From assembly GCF_020616555.1 (NCBI RefSeq), contig NZ_CP085173.1:248001-312000 (forward strand): a stretch of DNA of 64,000 bases, read 5' to 3'. Shown here in pieces: positions 17,142 to 26,281 of the stretch. Under the pieces are notes generated by a model. It was not told where the DNA came from, made no database searches, and was given only the letters and a program-made list of their open reading frames with translations. This DNA comes from Streptomyces longhuiensis. Lineage in GTDB: Bacteria > Actinomycetota > Actinomycetes > Streptomycetales > Streptomycetaceae. Numbering within the stretch: position 1 is the first letter of the stretch; each line of letters begins with the position of its first letter. The position numbers were made by a program, and so were the translations under genes.

Positions 17142-17450
17142 ATGGGTCGCGGGGATCTGACAAACGCGGAATGGGATCGGCTGGAGTCGTTCTTACCTCG
17201 TGGTGGTACTCGTGGGGGCAGGTGGAGCGATCACCGTCGGGTGATCAACGGGGTCCTCTATCGAGTGCGGACGGGTGTGCAGTGGCGGGACCTGCCAGAG
17301 CGGTTCGGGCCGTGGGAGACCGTCTATAAACGACATCGCCGCTGGTCAGCTGATGGAACGTGGCAGATGCTGCTGTCGAAAGTCCAGGCTGCCGAGGACC
17401 AAGCAGGCCGGATCGACTGGGATGTGTCGGTGGACTCAACAGCGGTGCCC
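17142..17450 (+). pseudogene. IS5-family transposase, N-terminal third
   Basis: ATG 17142 (MGRGDLTNAEWDRLESFLP) opens a standard IS5/IS427-group DUF4096 domain: GVLYRVRTGVQWRDLPERFG, WETVYKRHRRWS, then DWDVSVDSTAV with the first catalytic Asp. After about residue 104 the frame stays open but the sequence is no longer transposase, so the element was truncated here. The 230 bases before it (16911-17141) include a tandem TCCGGGCAACA repeat (about 17052-17072) but no gene. Confidence 0.75.
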
Positions 17451-17959
17451 GGTGAAATGCCCGCCGTACACGAGTCCGTCGCGTGGACGTGGCGGGTGGC
17501 GCCGAGCCTGATGGATCACGTCCACGGCGGCGTATCCGCCGCGTACCCACCATGGGGGACCACGCCGCCCGTGGCCGACACTGCGGCAGACTTCGCCGTC
17601 CAATTCGTTGACGCCGTATTGAAGATCGAGCCGCCCCGCCACACGCATGTGTGCGTCACCGCCGGACTGTCCCACCGACTCCTCGTACTCAGCGTGGCTC
17701 TCGCCCTCGGCCCCGACGACACCGCGGCCGGTATCACCGTGGGGCGGCCGCCCCCGCCCGGCATGCGCCCGTCGCCGGTCTACGAGGGCTGCTATCGGCT
17801 CCCCTGCAGCTGGCGCACGTCCAGGCAACGCAGCCGGACACCGGGCTGCCCGGATCCGGTGTCGTATGGTCTGATTTCACGTCCGCCCACTGTCCACAAC
17901 GGATCTCGCTGAACCCGGCGGTGCCGGTACGGCCGAAAGATCTGAACCAATACCGGGAA
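17451..17959 (+). other. Degenerate coding DNA of unknown origin
   Basis: Continuing the IS5 frame, 17570-17760 reads like real protein (FAVQFVDAVLKIEPPRHTHV, then LLVLSVALALGPDD). Around 17800 the likely continuation (APLQLAHVQATQPDTGLPG) is in another frame. It is probably a decayed gene cut by the IS; I do not recognise it. Confidence 0.3.
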
Positions 17960-19078
17960 TCAGGCCGCGACGAGCTCCCGCTCGTGGTCCGGCGTCTTGG
18001 CCTTGGGCTTCTTGTTCGGCAGCGAGAGCCGGAAGACCTTGCGCCACGCGGAGAACACCTGCTTGGGCAGCGGCCCGGTAACGTACTCCAGCTCGTACTT
18101 TTCGAACAGCGCGCGCACCTTGACCGCGACCTCGGCGTACCGGTTGCTCGGCAGGTCCGGGAACAGGTGGTGCTCGATCTGGTGCGACAGGTTGCCGGTC
18201 ATGAAGTGCATGGCCCTGCTGCCGCTGATGTTCGCCGAGCCCATCATCTGGCGCAGGTACCACTGGCCGCGCGTCTCGCCCTTGATCGACCGGCGCTCGA
18301 AGACCTGCACGCCCTCGGGGAAGTGCCCACACATGATCACTGAGTGGGACCAGATGTTGCGGACCAGGTTCGCGGTGAACGTGGCGGCGAGCGTGGGGAG
18401 GAACGACGGGCCCGACAGCAGCGGGTGGATCACGTAGTCCTTGAGCACCTGCTTGCGGATCTTGCGGCCCACGGCCTTGGCCCGCGCGCAGAACTCCGGG
18501 TTCTTGCGGCGGTGCTTGTGCAGGTTCTTGCCGAGCTCCAGGTCGTACGCCGCGATGCCGTACTCGAAGAAGCAGGCGTTGATGAAGTTCCACAACGGCT
18601 GGCCGAGGTGGAACGGGTGCCACTTCTGGTCCTCGTCGACGCGCATGATGCCGTAGCCGAGGTCGTTGTCTTTGCCGATCACGTTGGTGTACGTGTGGTG
18701 CAGCTCGTTGTGCGAGTGCTTCCATTGCTCGGACGGCGAGACGTGATCCCACTCCCAGGTGGTGGAGTGAATCTTCGGGTCTCGCATCCAGTCCCACTGG
18801 CCGTGCAGGACGTTGTGGCCGATCTCCATGTTGTCCATGATCTTCGCGACGGACAGACCGGCGGTGCCGAGCAGCCACGCGGGCGGGAAGATCGAGAACA
18901 GCAACACGGCCCTGCTGACCAGCTCGAGCTTGCGCTGCGCCGAGATGACCTTACGGATGTAGGCGGCGTCTTTCTCGCCGCGGCTGGCGATCACCTCGTC
19001 GCGGATCGCGTCCAACTCGCGGCCAAGCTCCTCGATCTGCACGGCGGTCAGGTGGGCGGTGGGGTCGATGGCGGTCAA
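17960..19078 (-). CDS. Membrane fatty acid desaturase (DesA3-like)
   Basis: 372 residues with the three histidine boxes of acyl-lipid/acyl-CoA desaturases: HNVLHG about 88, HNELHH about 122, HQIEHH about 310. Two hydrophobic hairpins (RAVLLFSIFPPAWLLGTAG and the region near 165-250) place it in the membrane. The layout and the KxxxPDHERELVAA-type basic tail resemble mycobacterial DesA3, a stearoyl-CoA delta-9 desaturase. Its partner reductase ends 7 bases upstream on the same strand, giving a two-gene electron-transfer operon. Likely adjusts membrane lipid unsaturation or introduces a double bond in a special fatty acid. Confidence 0.9.
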   Translation of the reverse strand: MTAIDPTAHLTAVQIEELGRELDAIRDEVIASRGEKDAAYIRKVISAQRKLELVSRAVLLFSIFPPAWLLGTAGLSVAKIMDNMEIGHNVLHGQWDWMRDPKIHSTTWEWDHVSPSEQWKHSHNELHHTYTNVIGKDNDLGYGIMRVDEDQKWHPFHLGQPLWNFINACFFEYGIAAYDLELGKNLHKHRRKNPEFCARAKAVGRKIRKQVLKDYVIHPLLSGPSFLPTLAATFTANLVRNIWSHSVIMCGHFPEGVQVFERRSIKGETRGQWYLRQMMGSANISGSRAMHFMTGNLSHQIEHHLFPDLPSNRYAEVAVKVRALFEKYELEYVTGPLPKQVFSAWRKVFRLSLPNKKPKAKTPDHERELVAA

Positions 19079-19085
19079 GGTGTTC

Positions 19086-20141
19086 CTACCGTTCGATGTC
19101 GCAGGGGCCCGCCGCGGCGGACACGCAGGTCTGGATGAGGACGTCCGGCTCAGCCTCGGTGATCTCGCCGGTGCGCAGGTCGCGGACGGCGCCCGCCTTG
19201 AGCGGCGTGATGCAGCCGAAGCAGATGCCCATGCGGCACCCGGAGGGCATGAGCACGCCGGCCTCCTCGCCGATGTCCAGCAACGGCGTGGCGCCGTCCG
19301 CGTCGACGGTCTTTCCGGTGGCGCTGAACGTGACCTCGCCTCCGTCGCCGGCGACGACGATGCTGGGGCGGAAGCGTTCGGTGTGCAGGCGCTCTTGTAC
19401 GGCGTGCTCGGTCCAGTGCTCTTCGGCGGCGTCGAGCAGGCCCGCGGGCCCGCAAGCCCAGGTCTCGCGCTCGGCCCAGTCGGGCACGAGTTCGTCGAGA
19501 CGGGCGATGTCGAGCATGCCGTCTGTGTCGGTGTGCACCTCGGTGAGCCGCAGCTTCTTGTCCGCGACCAGGTCGTGCAGTTCGTTGCGGAAGATCACGT
19601 CTTGCGGCTGTGGCGCGCAGTGGACCATGACGACGTCGTCGAACTCGATGTCGCGCAGCATGCCCATCACGGGCGTGATGCCGCTGCCGGCCGTCAGGTA
19701 GAGCACCTTGGCGGGCTTGGCCTGCGGCAGCACGAAGTCACCGGTCGGCTGGTCGAGCTGGATCAGCGTGCCCGGTTTGGCCCTGCGGACCAGGTGGTTG
19801 CTGACCCTGCCGTCCGGGATCGCCTTCACGGTGATCGTGACGCGGCCGTCCTGGCGGTTTGTCGGCGAGGTGATGGAGTAGGCACGCCACAGGCGCACCC
19901 CGTCGACATCGACCCCGATCCGCACGTACTGACCGGCTGTGTGGCCGCGCCAGCCCCGTCCCGGCCTGATCACGATGGTCGCGGCGTCTCCCGTCTCGGG
20001 GTGCACGGCCTCGATGCGCCCACGCAGGTCAGCGCCCGCACGCAGCGGGCTGACCAGGTCGAGGTAGTCCGACGGCAGCAGCGGCGTCGTGACCATCTCC
20101 AGTAGTTTCCACGCCCTGCTGCGGAGGGCTGCACTCGTCAT
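19086..20141 (-). CDS. FAD/2Fe-2S oxidoreductase, electron donor to the desaturase
   Basis: 351 residues from ATG 20141. Ferredoxin-NADP reductase fold: LWRAYSITSP (FAD, RxYS), YLTAGSGITPVMGMLR (nucleotide phosphate loop), ETWACGPAGLLDAAE. A C-terminal plant-type ferredoxin domain has CRMGICFGC plus a later Cys (LIQTCVSAAAG), the four 2Fe-2S ligands. Homologous to Mycobacterium Rv3230c, which passes electrons from NADPH to DesA3. The first gene of the operon, divergent from a regulator 87 bases away. Confidence 0.9.
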   Translation of the reverse strand: MTSAALRSRAWKLLEMVTTPLLPSDYLDLVSPLRAGADLRGRIEAVHPETGDAATIVIRPGRGWRGHTAGQYVRIGVDVDGVRLWRAYSITSPTNRQDGRVTITVKAIPDGRVSNHLVRRAKPGTLIQLDQPTGDFVLPQAKPAKVLYLTAGSGITPVMGMLRDIEFDDVVMVHCAPQPQDVIFRNELHDLVADKKLRLTEVHTDTDGMLDIARLDELVPDWAERETWACGPAGLLDAAEEHWTEHAVQERLHTERFRPSIVVAGDGGEVTFSATGKTVDADGATPLLDIGEEAGVLMPSGCRMGICFGCITPLKAGAVRDLRTGEITEAEPDVLIQTCVSAAAGPCDIER

Positions 20142-20228
20142 GGCTTCAGCTTGATGCGCCTCAAGGCGTAAAGTCCTGACCGCAGGATGTGAATCTGGTC
20201 GGCTTAATTGTTCGCAGGGAACAGAAAC
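20142..20228. promoter_or_regulatory. Divergent promoter region desaturase operon / regulator
   Basis: 87 bases with two short dyads: CTTGA-N6-TCAAG (about 20149-20164) and TCCTG-ACCG-CAGGA (about 20173-20186). Either could bind the divergent regulator or an acyl-CoA-responsive repressor. Confidence 0.35.
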
Positions 20229-21368
20229 GTGAGCTATGCAGTCCGCAGGGCCAGCGAACTGGCCCTGGATGAGACGACGGTCACCGCACTTCGGGCCGCG
20301 CTGAAGACCACCGCCGACGAGGTCGTCCAGGCGATCATCGACGAGGTCCCTCCCTACGCCAACGCTCTTTCGGGCCGCATGGGCGGCACCATCCGCCGAG
20401 CCGTCCGCACGGCTTTGGGGCACTACCTGGACCTCGCGAGCGGGAACGCCACGGGCGGCGACGCCGGTGACGCAGCCTACGAGCTGGGCCGCGGCGAGGT
20501 GCGCGACGGCCGTTCGATGGACGCCCTGCTCAGCGCCTACCGCGTCGGCGCCCGCGTGGCCTGGCGATGCCTGGCAGCAGGTGCCGTACCCGCAGGTCTG
20601 CCCGCCGCCGAGGTCGCCAAGTTCGCCGAGCTGACCTTCGCCTACATCGACGAGCTCTCCGCCGCGAGCGCCGCGGGCCACGCCGACGAACTGGCCGCCC
20701 GGGGCAGGGCCCACGAGCTCCACCTGGAACACCTGGCCCGCGACCTCCTCGCCGGCGCGAGCCCGGACGCGCTGCTGGCCTCTGTTCAACGGGCCGGGTG
20801 GCAGCCTCCGGTTTCGCTGACCGCGGTCCTGCTGCCCGCCGCCCAGGCCCGGCCTGCCTACCGCACGCTCGACCCGAGCACCCTCGTCCTCGACGATCTG
20901 CCGGACGCCACCGGTGTGCTGCTCGTCCCCGATGCCGACCGCTCACATCTCTTGAGGCAGCTGACCGACCGCACCGCCGTGGTCGGCCCGGCCCGGCCCT
21001 GGACTCGTGCGTCCGCCTCGTTCGCACGAGCCGTACGCGCGCGCTCCCTTTCCTCTGATATTCGCGACACCGAGGACCACCTGCCCGAGCTGGTGCTGAG
21101 CGCCGACGTGGACGCGTTCGCAGACCTGCGTGCCCGAGCCCTCGCACCGTTGCGGACCTTGCCTGACGCGACCGCACGGCGGCTGGAGGAGACGTTGCGG
21201 GAGTGGCTACTGCACCAGGGCAGACGGGACGAGGTGGCGGCGGCGCTGTTCGTCCATCCCCAGACAGTCCGATACCGGATGTCGCAGCTGCGGGAGCTGT
21301 TTCCGGATCTCGCATCGCCACACCAGGTCCTTGAACTGACGCTGGCGGTCGGTCTTCGGGTCGGCTGA
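20229..21368 (+). CDS. PucR-like helix-turn-helix regulator next to the desaturase
   Basis: 379 residues from GTG 20229 (AGGGA 10 bases upstream); a TTG at 20208 is an alternative. The first 170 residues are all-helical (LRAALKTTADEVVQAIIDEV, LGRGEVRDGRSMDALLSAYR), like an RsbR/PucR sensory bundle. The C-terminus EVAAALFVHPQTVRYRMSQL is the PucR HTH_30 motif. Regulators of this build lie beside desaturase/reductase pairs in actinobacteria, so control of the divergent operon is likely. A ligand is not predictable. Confidence 0.75.
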   Translation: MSYAVRRASELALDETTVTALRAALKTTADEVVQAIIDEVPPYANALSGRMGGTIRRAVRTALGHYLDLASGNATGGDAGDAAYELGRGEVRDGRSMDALLSAYRVGARVAWRCLAAGAVPAGLPAAEVAKFAELTFAYIDELSAASAAGHADELAARGRAHELHLEHLARDLLAGASPDALLASVQRAGWQPPVSLTAVLLPAAQARPAYRTLDPSTLVLDDLPDATGVLLVPDADRSHLLRQLTDRTAVVGPARPWTRASASFARAVRARSLSSDIRDTEDHLPELVLSADVDAFADLRARALAPLRTLPDATARRLEETLREWLLHQGRRDEVAAALFVHPQTVRYRMSQLRELFPDLASPHQVLELTLAVGLRVG

Positions 21369-21927
21369 CGTGTACTTCGACCGTCCACGACCGCGTCCGC
21401 GAGCGGTCCAGGAATCGCGCCTCGTTCTCGGTGCCATCAGCTGGCTCATGCGGCCGCGGGGAAGAGCGGTAATAGCCAGCTGAGACCGGGGGTTGATGTG
21501 AAACCAGACAAGGCCTCGGGAAGCCCGTCGGGAGCGCTGTCTCTGAGAAGCGGGGTGGCGAATACGGCTCGACTGGATCCGGTGGACGACGCGCACCGGC
21601 CTCGTCGACGCGCTCATCGAGCATCTGGTCGATGATCTGGGCAGCTATGCCCTGAAAACGGCTTTCAACGTCGTCGTGGCGAGCGCTGTCATGGCACGAG
21701 CTGACCCCAGGGGCGCGCGGCGGGTTGCAGCTGGGTGACCGGCGGGTCAGCCAGGCCGGGTCACCAGGGGCGGAGGGCCGGGCCGCTCGCGACGGGTACC
21801 ACCGTGGTTGTGCGACGGCTCCGTTCCTCCCTAGCGACAGGTCAACCGGACGACCGACCGGGCCGGCGTGGCACACCGAGCGAGGGATGATGGGGATGGA
21901 ATGACGGAACGTAAGGCAGGAGCTTCC
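21369..21927. other. Intergenic stretch with one possible gene remnant
   Basis: A plus-strand frame at about 21560-21738 reads IRWTTRTGLVDALIEHLVDD and AFNVVVASAVMARADPRG, with good codon bias, and ends at TGA 21736-21738. It lacks a start and I do not recognise it. The remaining sequence shows no gene. Confidence 0.3.
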
Positions 21928-22266
21928 ATGGCGAAGCGGGTTCACCGCCCCCGTGAGGACGCGGAGTTCAATTTCATCCTCGGGATGAGCAAGGTTCCGG
22001 TCCTCGCATACTTCACCGGGACATGGCCCAAGGCAATCGAGCCCTGCCGGGTGATGGACCTCGTCGTGGGTGGCATCGCCGACGACTACACAGGCCGCCT
22101 GACCGCCATCCGCGCCGACATCACGCGTTGTCCGGCCGCAACCGAGCGATACGGGATCACCGGAGCCCCGTCCTACGTCCTGCTGAAGGAGGGAGAGGCG
22201 GTGGCGCACAGCACGGGGCCTATGACCATCGCCGAGGTACGGAACTTCCTGGACGGCCACCTCTGA
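21928..22266 (+). CDS. Thioredoxin-fold protein lacking the CxxC motif
   Basis: 112 residues from ATG 21928, with AGGAG 6 bases upstream (an ATG at 21901 is less well placed). The fold is thioredoxin-like: VPVLAYFTGTWP, then LTAIRADITRCPAATERYGI, the cis-Pro loop ITGAPSYVLLKEGEAV and a final helix. The active site WCGPC is replaced by WPKAIEPC, with one Cys only, so dithiol exchange is unlikely. Perhaps a binding or chaperone role. It stands alone on this strand. Confidence 0.7.
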   Translation: MAKRVHRPREDAEFNFILGMSKVPVLAYFTGTWPKAIEPCRVMDLVVGGIADDYTGRLTAIRADITRCPAATERYGITGAPSYVLLKEGEAVAHSTGPMTIAEVRNFLDGHL

Positions 22267-22361
22267 GCGGCCGCTACGGCACGTGGCCGCGACACCCGTC
22301 ACGTCTCGTCTATGGGAGCTGCGCCACCTGAGACACCTTAGGGCTGAGACCCGCCCACAGG

Positions 22362-22573
22362 TCACATAACGCCGTCGAGCGCGGTGTTGTCGGGCAAGTC
22401 GGCGGCTGCCGCAACAATCTCGGGAAATGCCCCGTCAGATCACCGCCGGAGCGGGACCAGATCAGCACGCGATCGCCGGGCCACCGGCCCACGAGTGCCC
22501 GGCAGCCGTCCCACTCGGGTTCTGCCGCGTGAACCGGCACGAGCCCGGGATCGGCGGTGGGCGTGGCAGGCAT
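22362..22573 (-). pseudogene. ATP-dependent DNA ligase scrap (LigD/LigC-like)
   Basis: Minus-strand ATG 22573 leads to VPVHAAEPEWDGCRALVG and VLIWSRSGGDLTGHFP, then, after a shift, FPEIVAAAADLPDNTALDG and a stop. This matches the adenylation-site region of ATP-dependent ligases (EPKWDGYRA, SRRGTDLT, FPEI, LDGELV), but the nucleotidyl Lys is Glu (EPEWDG) and the rest is missing. Upstream of the Ku remnant at 23524, it suggests a lost NHEJ locus. The flank 22574-22846 has no gene. Confidence 0.6.
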
Positions 22574-22846
22574 CGGGTCCGGCAGGGACCGACCAGGGCC
22601 GCGACGACGAAGCGAAGACCTGGTACCGCCAGGCCGCGGACAAGGGCGATACCAAACCCGCAAAACGGCCATATACAGAAACGGAAGAAAAAGGGGGGCC
22701 GGTGTCGGGCGGGCCGTCTCTCGTCACGGGTTGGTCCGACTGGTCGGATCTTCCGGTGGGTCGCGCCGGGAGGTTCCGGGTGGCGGCAGAACCGAGGCTA
22801 TGAATGCGTCGCCTGACCATCCATGAGCATCGACCTCAGGAGCCAC

Positions 22847-23371
22847 ATGATGCGCCCCATCAGATCAGCCTGTCTCGGCACGGCCACTGCGCTGGTCGCC
22901 CTTCTCGCCGGTGCCCCTGTCGCAGCCGCCGCTACAGACACCGGTTCCGCCCACACCAAGGGCACAGACCGAGTCATCACAGTCATCGGCCACCTCACAC
23001 AGCAGACCCGCTTCCCCGTCAACCCCGAGGGCCCCGCCGCCCAGGGCGATCGGACCGTCTTCCGCTCGATCCTCTTCGACAAGAACGACAAAAAGCAGGT
23101 CGGCGAGACCAACGGCACCTGCACCACTACCCTGGCCGAAGAAAACGGCGGAGCGGAGGTGTGCGTCGTGACCTACAACCTCCCGGGCGGCCAACTCACC
23201 GTGCAGGGGATGGTCTTCGGCATCCTCACCCAGGGCCTGCCGACGCTCCCTCCCCCTTCATTCGACAACGCGATCACCGGCGGCACCGGGAAATTCGACC
23301 GGGCCCGTGGTCAGGTCCACGCCGCCACGATCGCTCCGGGCAAGAGGCGCTTCACGATCGACCTCGACTGA
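22847..23371 (+). CDS. Secreted AOC-barrel (dirigent-like) protein
   Basis: From ATG 22847, preceded by AGGAGCCAC, 174 residues. A signal peptide (MMRPIRSACLGTATALVALL, Ala-rich cleavage site before TDTGS) directs export. The mature region has the pattern of allene-oxide-cyclase-like barrels: GDRTVFRSILFDKNDKK, GTCTTTL, TYNLPGGQLTVQGMVFG, AITGGTGKFDRARGQV, FTIDLD. Two Cys (GTC and VCVV) may pair. Such barrels bind hydrophobic small molecules or steer radical coupling in plants; the bacterial function is unknown. Alone on its strand. Confidence 0.75.
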   Translation: MMRPIRSACLGTATALVALLAGAPVAAAATDTGSAHTKGTDRVITVIGHLTQQTRFPVNPEGPAAQGDRTVFRSILFDKNDKKQVGETNGTCTTTLAEENGGAEVCVVTYNLPGGQLTVQGMVFGILTQGLPTLPPPSFDNAITGGTGKFDRARGQVHAATIAPGKRRFTIDLD

Positions 23372-23523
23372 CTGGCCCTGCCCCCGCCCGGTGAGAACGC
23401 TGGCCCGTCCACGGCACGAGTGCGGGAACGTCGCGCCGGCATGGACTTTGAGCCCGGTGCACGTCGGTGATTGATCAGCTCGGCCGAGGCGCACCCTGCG
23501 CGGTGGAGATAGAAGCCGGAAGT

Positions 23524-24052
23524 ATGAGGGCCCTGTGGTCCGGCGTGATCCAGTTCGGGCTGGTCGTGCTGCCCGAGAACCTGGTCTCGGCGACCGAGGA
23601 GCACCAGGTGCGGCTGCGGGAGATCCCTGCCGCGGACAGCGACAGGGTGCAGTATCGGCGGTTCTGTGAAGCCGAGGACCGTGAGATCCCGTACGAGGAG
23701 GTCGGGCGCGGCTGGGAGCCGCCGGATGGGCGTCGGACTGCCGCGGTCACGCCGCGGCATGCTCATCCTCCAGACGCTGCTCCGGCAGGACGAACTGCGC
23801 GATCCGGGGGCCTCGCCTCCTCCGCATGGTCACCGACCGGAGCTGGAGCTCACCGAGGTACTGATGGGCGCTTTCACGGGTGCCGAGGTCGACCAGTTCC
23901 GGGACGAGCGCCGTCACGCACTTGAGGAACTGGCCAGGGCGAAGGGGTCCGGCGGTCAGCCGGCCGCGCCGCCCGGGTCCGGGCCGGCGGTGGACTTGAT
24001 GGCTGCGCTGGAGGAGTCGGCGCGAGCCCCACGCGCGCACCAGGGTGGCTGA
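23524..24052 (+). pseudogene. Ku DNA-end-binding protein, internally deleted
   Basis: ATG 23524 opens with the Ku start MRALWSGVIQFGLVVLPENL and reaches YRRFCEAEDREIPYEEVGRG (about residue 65). It then jumps to the Ku C-terminal region, in another frame: MLILQTLLRQDELRDPG, DQFRDERRHALEELARAKG, VDLMAALEESARA. Roughly 110 central residues, including most of the ring that encircles DNA, are missing. Bacterial Ku is about 270-300 residues and works with LigD in end joining. This copy cannot be functional. Confidence 0.8.
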
Positions 24053-24220
24053 GCTGGCGGGGACGGCTTGGTGCTACCGCCGGCAGTGCGGTGGTCCCTT
24101 GCCAGTGTCGTTGGCGGCGGAGGCGTTGTTCTTGGGCGGAGACAGCAGTGACCGGCCGGGGGCCTCTCGCGTGCCAGAAAGACACGGAGGGCGGTCACCG
24201 GCCGGTGTCTGTGCTCGGAA

Positions 24221-24418
24221 CTAGCGGGACGACACCGTCGGGTCGATGTCCCGCGTGCCGGTACCGCCTGTGTGCTCGCTCTGCTCCTTGAGCTGGCGGG
24301 CCTTGTCCTTCAGACGCTGACGCTCCTGCGGGTCAGTGGCGCGCTCCGCGGCCTGTTCCATGTCCTGGGCCTTGGCACGCATCTGCTGGGCACGACCGGA
24401 CTCGCCTGCAACGCTCAT
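24221..24418 (-). CDS. Small hydrophilic DUF6381-like protein
   Basis: 65 residues from ATG 24418, preceded by AAGGAGTGATC. Almost entirely charged helix (AQQMRAKAQDMEQAAERATD, QERQRLKDKARQLKEQSE) with no Cys and a flexible C-terminus. Such proteins are widespread in Streptomyces and resemble stress-induced small hydrophilic proteins; the role is unknown. The region before it (24053-24220) is geneless. Confidence 0.75.
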   Translation of the reverse strand: MSVAGESGRAQQMRAKAQDMEQAAERATDPQERQRLKDKARQLKEQSEHTGGTGTRDIDPTVSSR

Positions 24419-24581
24419 GATCACTCCTTGGGTGATAGGTGAAGAGCGGGCCACATCAGAGAAACAGGCCCCAACACTCCCTGCATCTCGATCAATCACC
24501 CACTGTTATGTACGCAGTTGGAAAGCCCTTCGCGGAACGACTTGCGTGCCGGAGCCTGCTCACGTTGCGGGATGCTCCGGC

Positions 24582-24864
24582 TCAGTGGCTCCGGTCCCAC
24601 GGAATCGGATACGAGACGGTCGGCGTCTGCCGGGGCCGCGGCCTGTACCGGTCCGGGAACTTCACCGGATGCACGGCGATCGCCCCGGGCCGGGGCACCT
24701 TCTTCCCGTCTGCGCTGCCGCTCCCTGTGGTGCCGGCGAAGCCGACGACCACCAGGGCGATGGTGGCCAGGGACACTCATCTCCCGCCACGCGCCGTCCG
24801 CCCATCGCGAGTGCGCCCGGACCTTCGTTCCGTTTGCGCGTACGTACTCCATCACGTGCACCAC
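24582..24864 (-). pseudogene. Frameshifted small membrane protein
   Basis: Starting at 24864 or 24852, one frame encodes MEYVRANGTKVRAHSRWADG. A shift near 24776 is needed to reach the second part, a single membrane helix (LATIALVVVGFAGTTG) and a Pro/Arg-rich tail ending at 24582. Together they match the layout of short Streptomyces proteins with an RADGT-type head, one membrane span and a low-complexity tail. Each half is open only in its own frame. Confidence 0.45.
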
Positions 24865-24949
24865 TGGCTACTCCCCCGGTCCAGGCCCGGTGCGCCCTCG
24901 CGCACGGGACCCCCAGGAACGCATCCGGCACTGACAACCCATCAGGAGG

Positions 24950-26056
24950 CTAGAAGAGGTTGGCCGTGGTGCCCTGCGTGAGGTTCTCGAGGATCGTGCG
25001 CAGCCATGGGCTGCGCACGGCTGGTAGCCGGACCAAGGTGTGCTGGAACGTTCCCCGGTCGGCCCGGAACAGGTAGTTGGGGAGCAGCGGGAGCGGGTCG
25101 TCGCGCAGGACGTCTTGGGGTATGCGGCCTGATGCGGGAATCGGCAGGTACGGCTCGGGAGATGTCAGCCATAGCCACACCCCCAGCGGCAGGGGCACCA
25201 GGTATGCCGAGGCAGTCGAGCCGGCGGGTGTCCAGGTCTGGCCTGTCTGGGGATGGACCGGCACGAGGAGGATGTCAACGCCCTTACCCGGGGAGGGTTT
25301 TCCTGGTCCGGCCAGGACGGCGCGCCGTTTCGCGGGGCCTGCGGGCAGCAGGGCGTCGAGCGCGCGTTGGAAGACGTCCGCGGTCAGACCGCCCGGGACC
25401 TTCACCGGCTGCCCTTGGGAGGCAACCAGCAGGTGGGCGAGGGCCTGGCCGGCTGCCGCCTCCCACTGCGGGCTCCACGACCAGTAGTGGTTCGACCCCG
25501 ACCGTCCTCCCCACGTGGCGATCGGCTCGAACGGGGGCGTTTTCTCCCCCTCCTCTGCCAGCTCCGCCCAGGACAGGGGCGCAGCGTGGATACCGTCGAC
25601 GGGGACGCGGTGCACGGCGTCCGGGCTGAGCCGCACTTGCTGCCAGAGCGAACAGTCGTCGACCCTGGTCGCCACGGGCAGGTCGCATGCCTCGCAGGCC
25701 ATGTTGGGCCCGTCGGCCCCGTCAAGGCCGCAGCAGGCACCGCCGCGCTTCCCGAGGATCAGCCGGGTTCCACGGATATCACCGGGCGCGATGACACTCG
25801 CCCCAGGCGTGCTGTCGGACAGGGCGTAGACCGGCGCGTAGATACCGCGTGCCTGTGCCTCGCCCGGATCGATCTCGTCCCACATCCGCCAAGGCCCTCC
25901 CCAAGGGTCCGGGTCCACGGCAAACGTCCCGGACTTCATGAGCACCGGAAGCTGGGCTCCGTTCCCATACGTCTGACGGGCGTGGGCCGGCAGTGAGACC
26001 GGGGACAGCGGGGTGGTCAACTCGGCGCCGCATCCCGCACACACGAAAACGAACAA
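24950..26056 (-). CDS. Hypothetical Streptomyces protein with zinc-binding head
   Basis: 368 residues. The N-terminus VFVCAGCGAELT is a zinc-knuckle-type CxxC, and a second Cys cluster (GGACCGLDG, ACEACDLPV) occurs near residues 108-125. The middle is rich in Trp and Pro (WGGPWRMWDEIDPGEAQARG). No signal peptide or membrane segment. The C-terminal third, including LPIPASGRIPQDVLRDDPLP, looks well folded. I do not recognise a domain of known function. It is transcribed alone. Confidence 0.65.
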   Translation of the reverse strand: MFVFVCAGCGAELTTPLSPVSLPAHARQTYGNGAQLPVLMKSGTFAVDPDPWGGPWRMWDEIDPGEAQARGIYAPVYALSDSTPGASVIAPGDIRGTRLILGKRGGACCGLDGADGPNMACEACDLPVATRVDDCSLWQQVRLSPDAVHRVPVDGIHAAPLSWAELAEEGEKTPPFEPIATWGGRSGSNHYWSWSPQWEAAAGQALAHLLVASQGQPVKVPGGLTADVFQRALDALLPAGPAKRRAVLAGPGKPSPGKGVDILLVPVHPQTGQTWTPAGSTASAYLVPLPLGVWLWLTSPEPYLPIPASGRIPQDVLRDDPLPLLPNYLFRADRGTFQHTLVRLPAVRSPWLRTILENLTQGTTANLF

Positions 26057-26281
26057 ATGTCCTCCGCCTGGGAATCAAGCGCATCGTCGCAGCTCGCCGG
26101 CAGCCGGCCAACAGGTTTTCTCATCCGTTGTGGGAACGGCACCTGCCATCGTCGTGGAATATCAACGCAGCGCGGGCAAGGCCGGCCGCCGCCTGCGACT
26201 GGGGCATGCGGCTCACTCAGTGTTCGAATTCCCGGTGTGCTGTGGCGGCTTCCGAAGTGGTGAACATCTGCTGCCCGTTCC

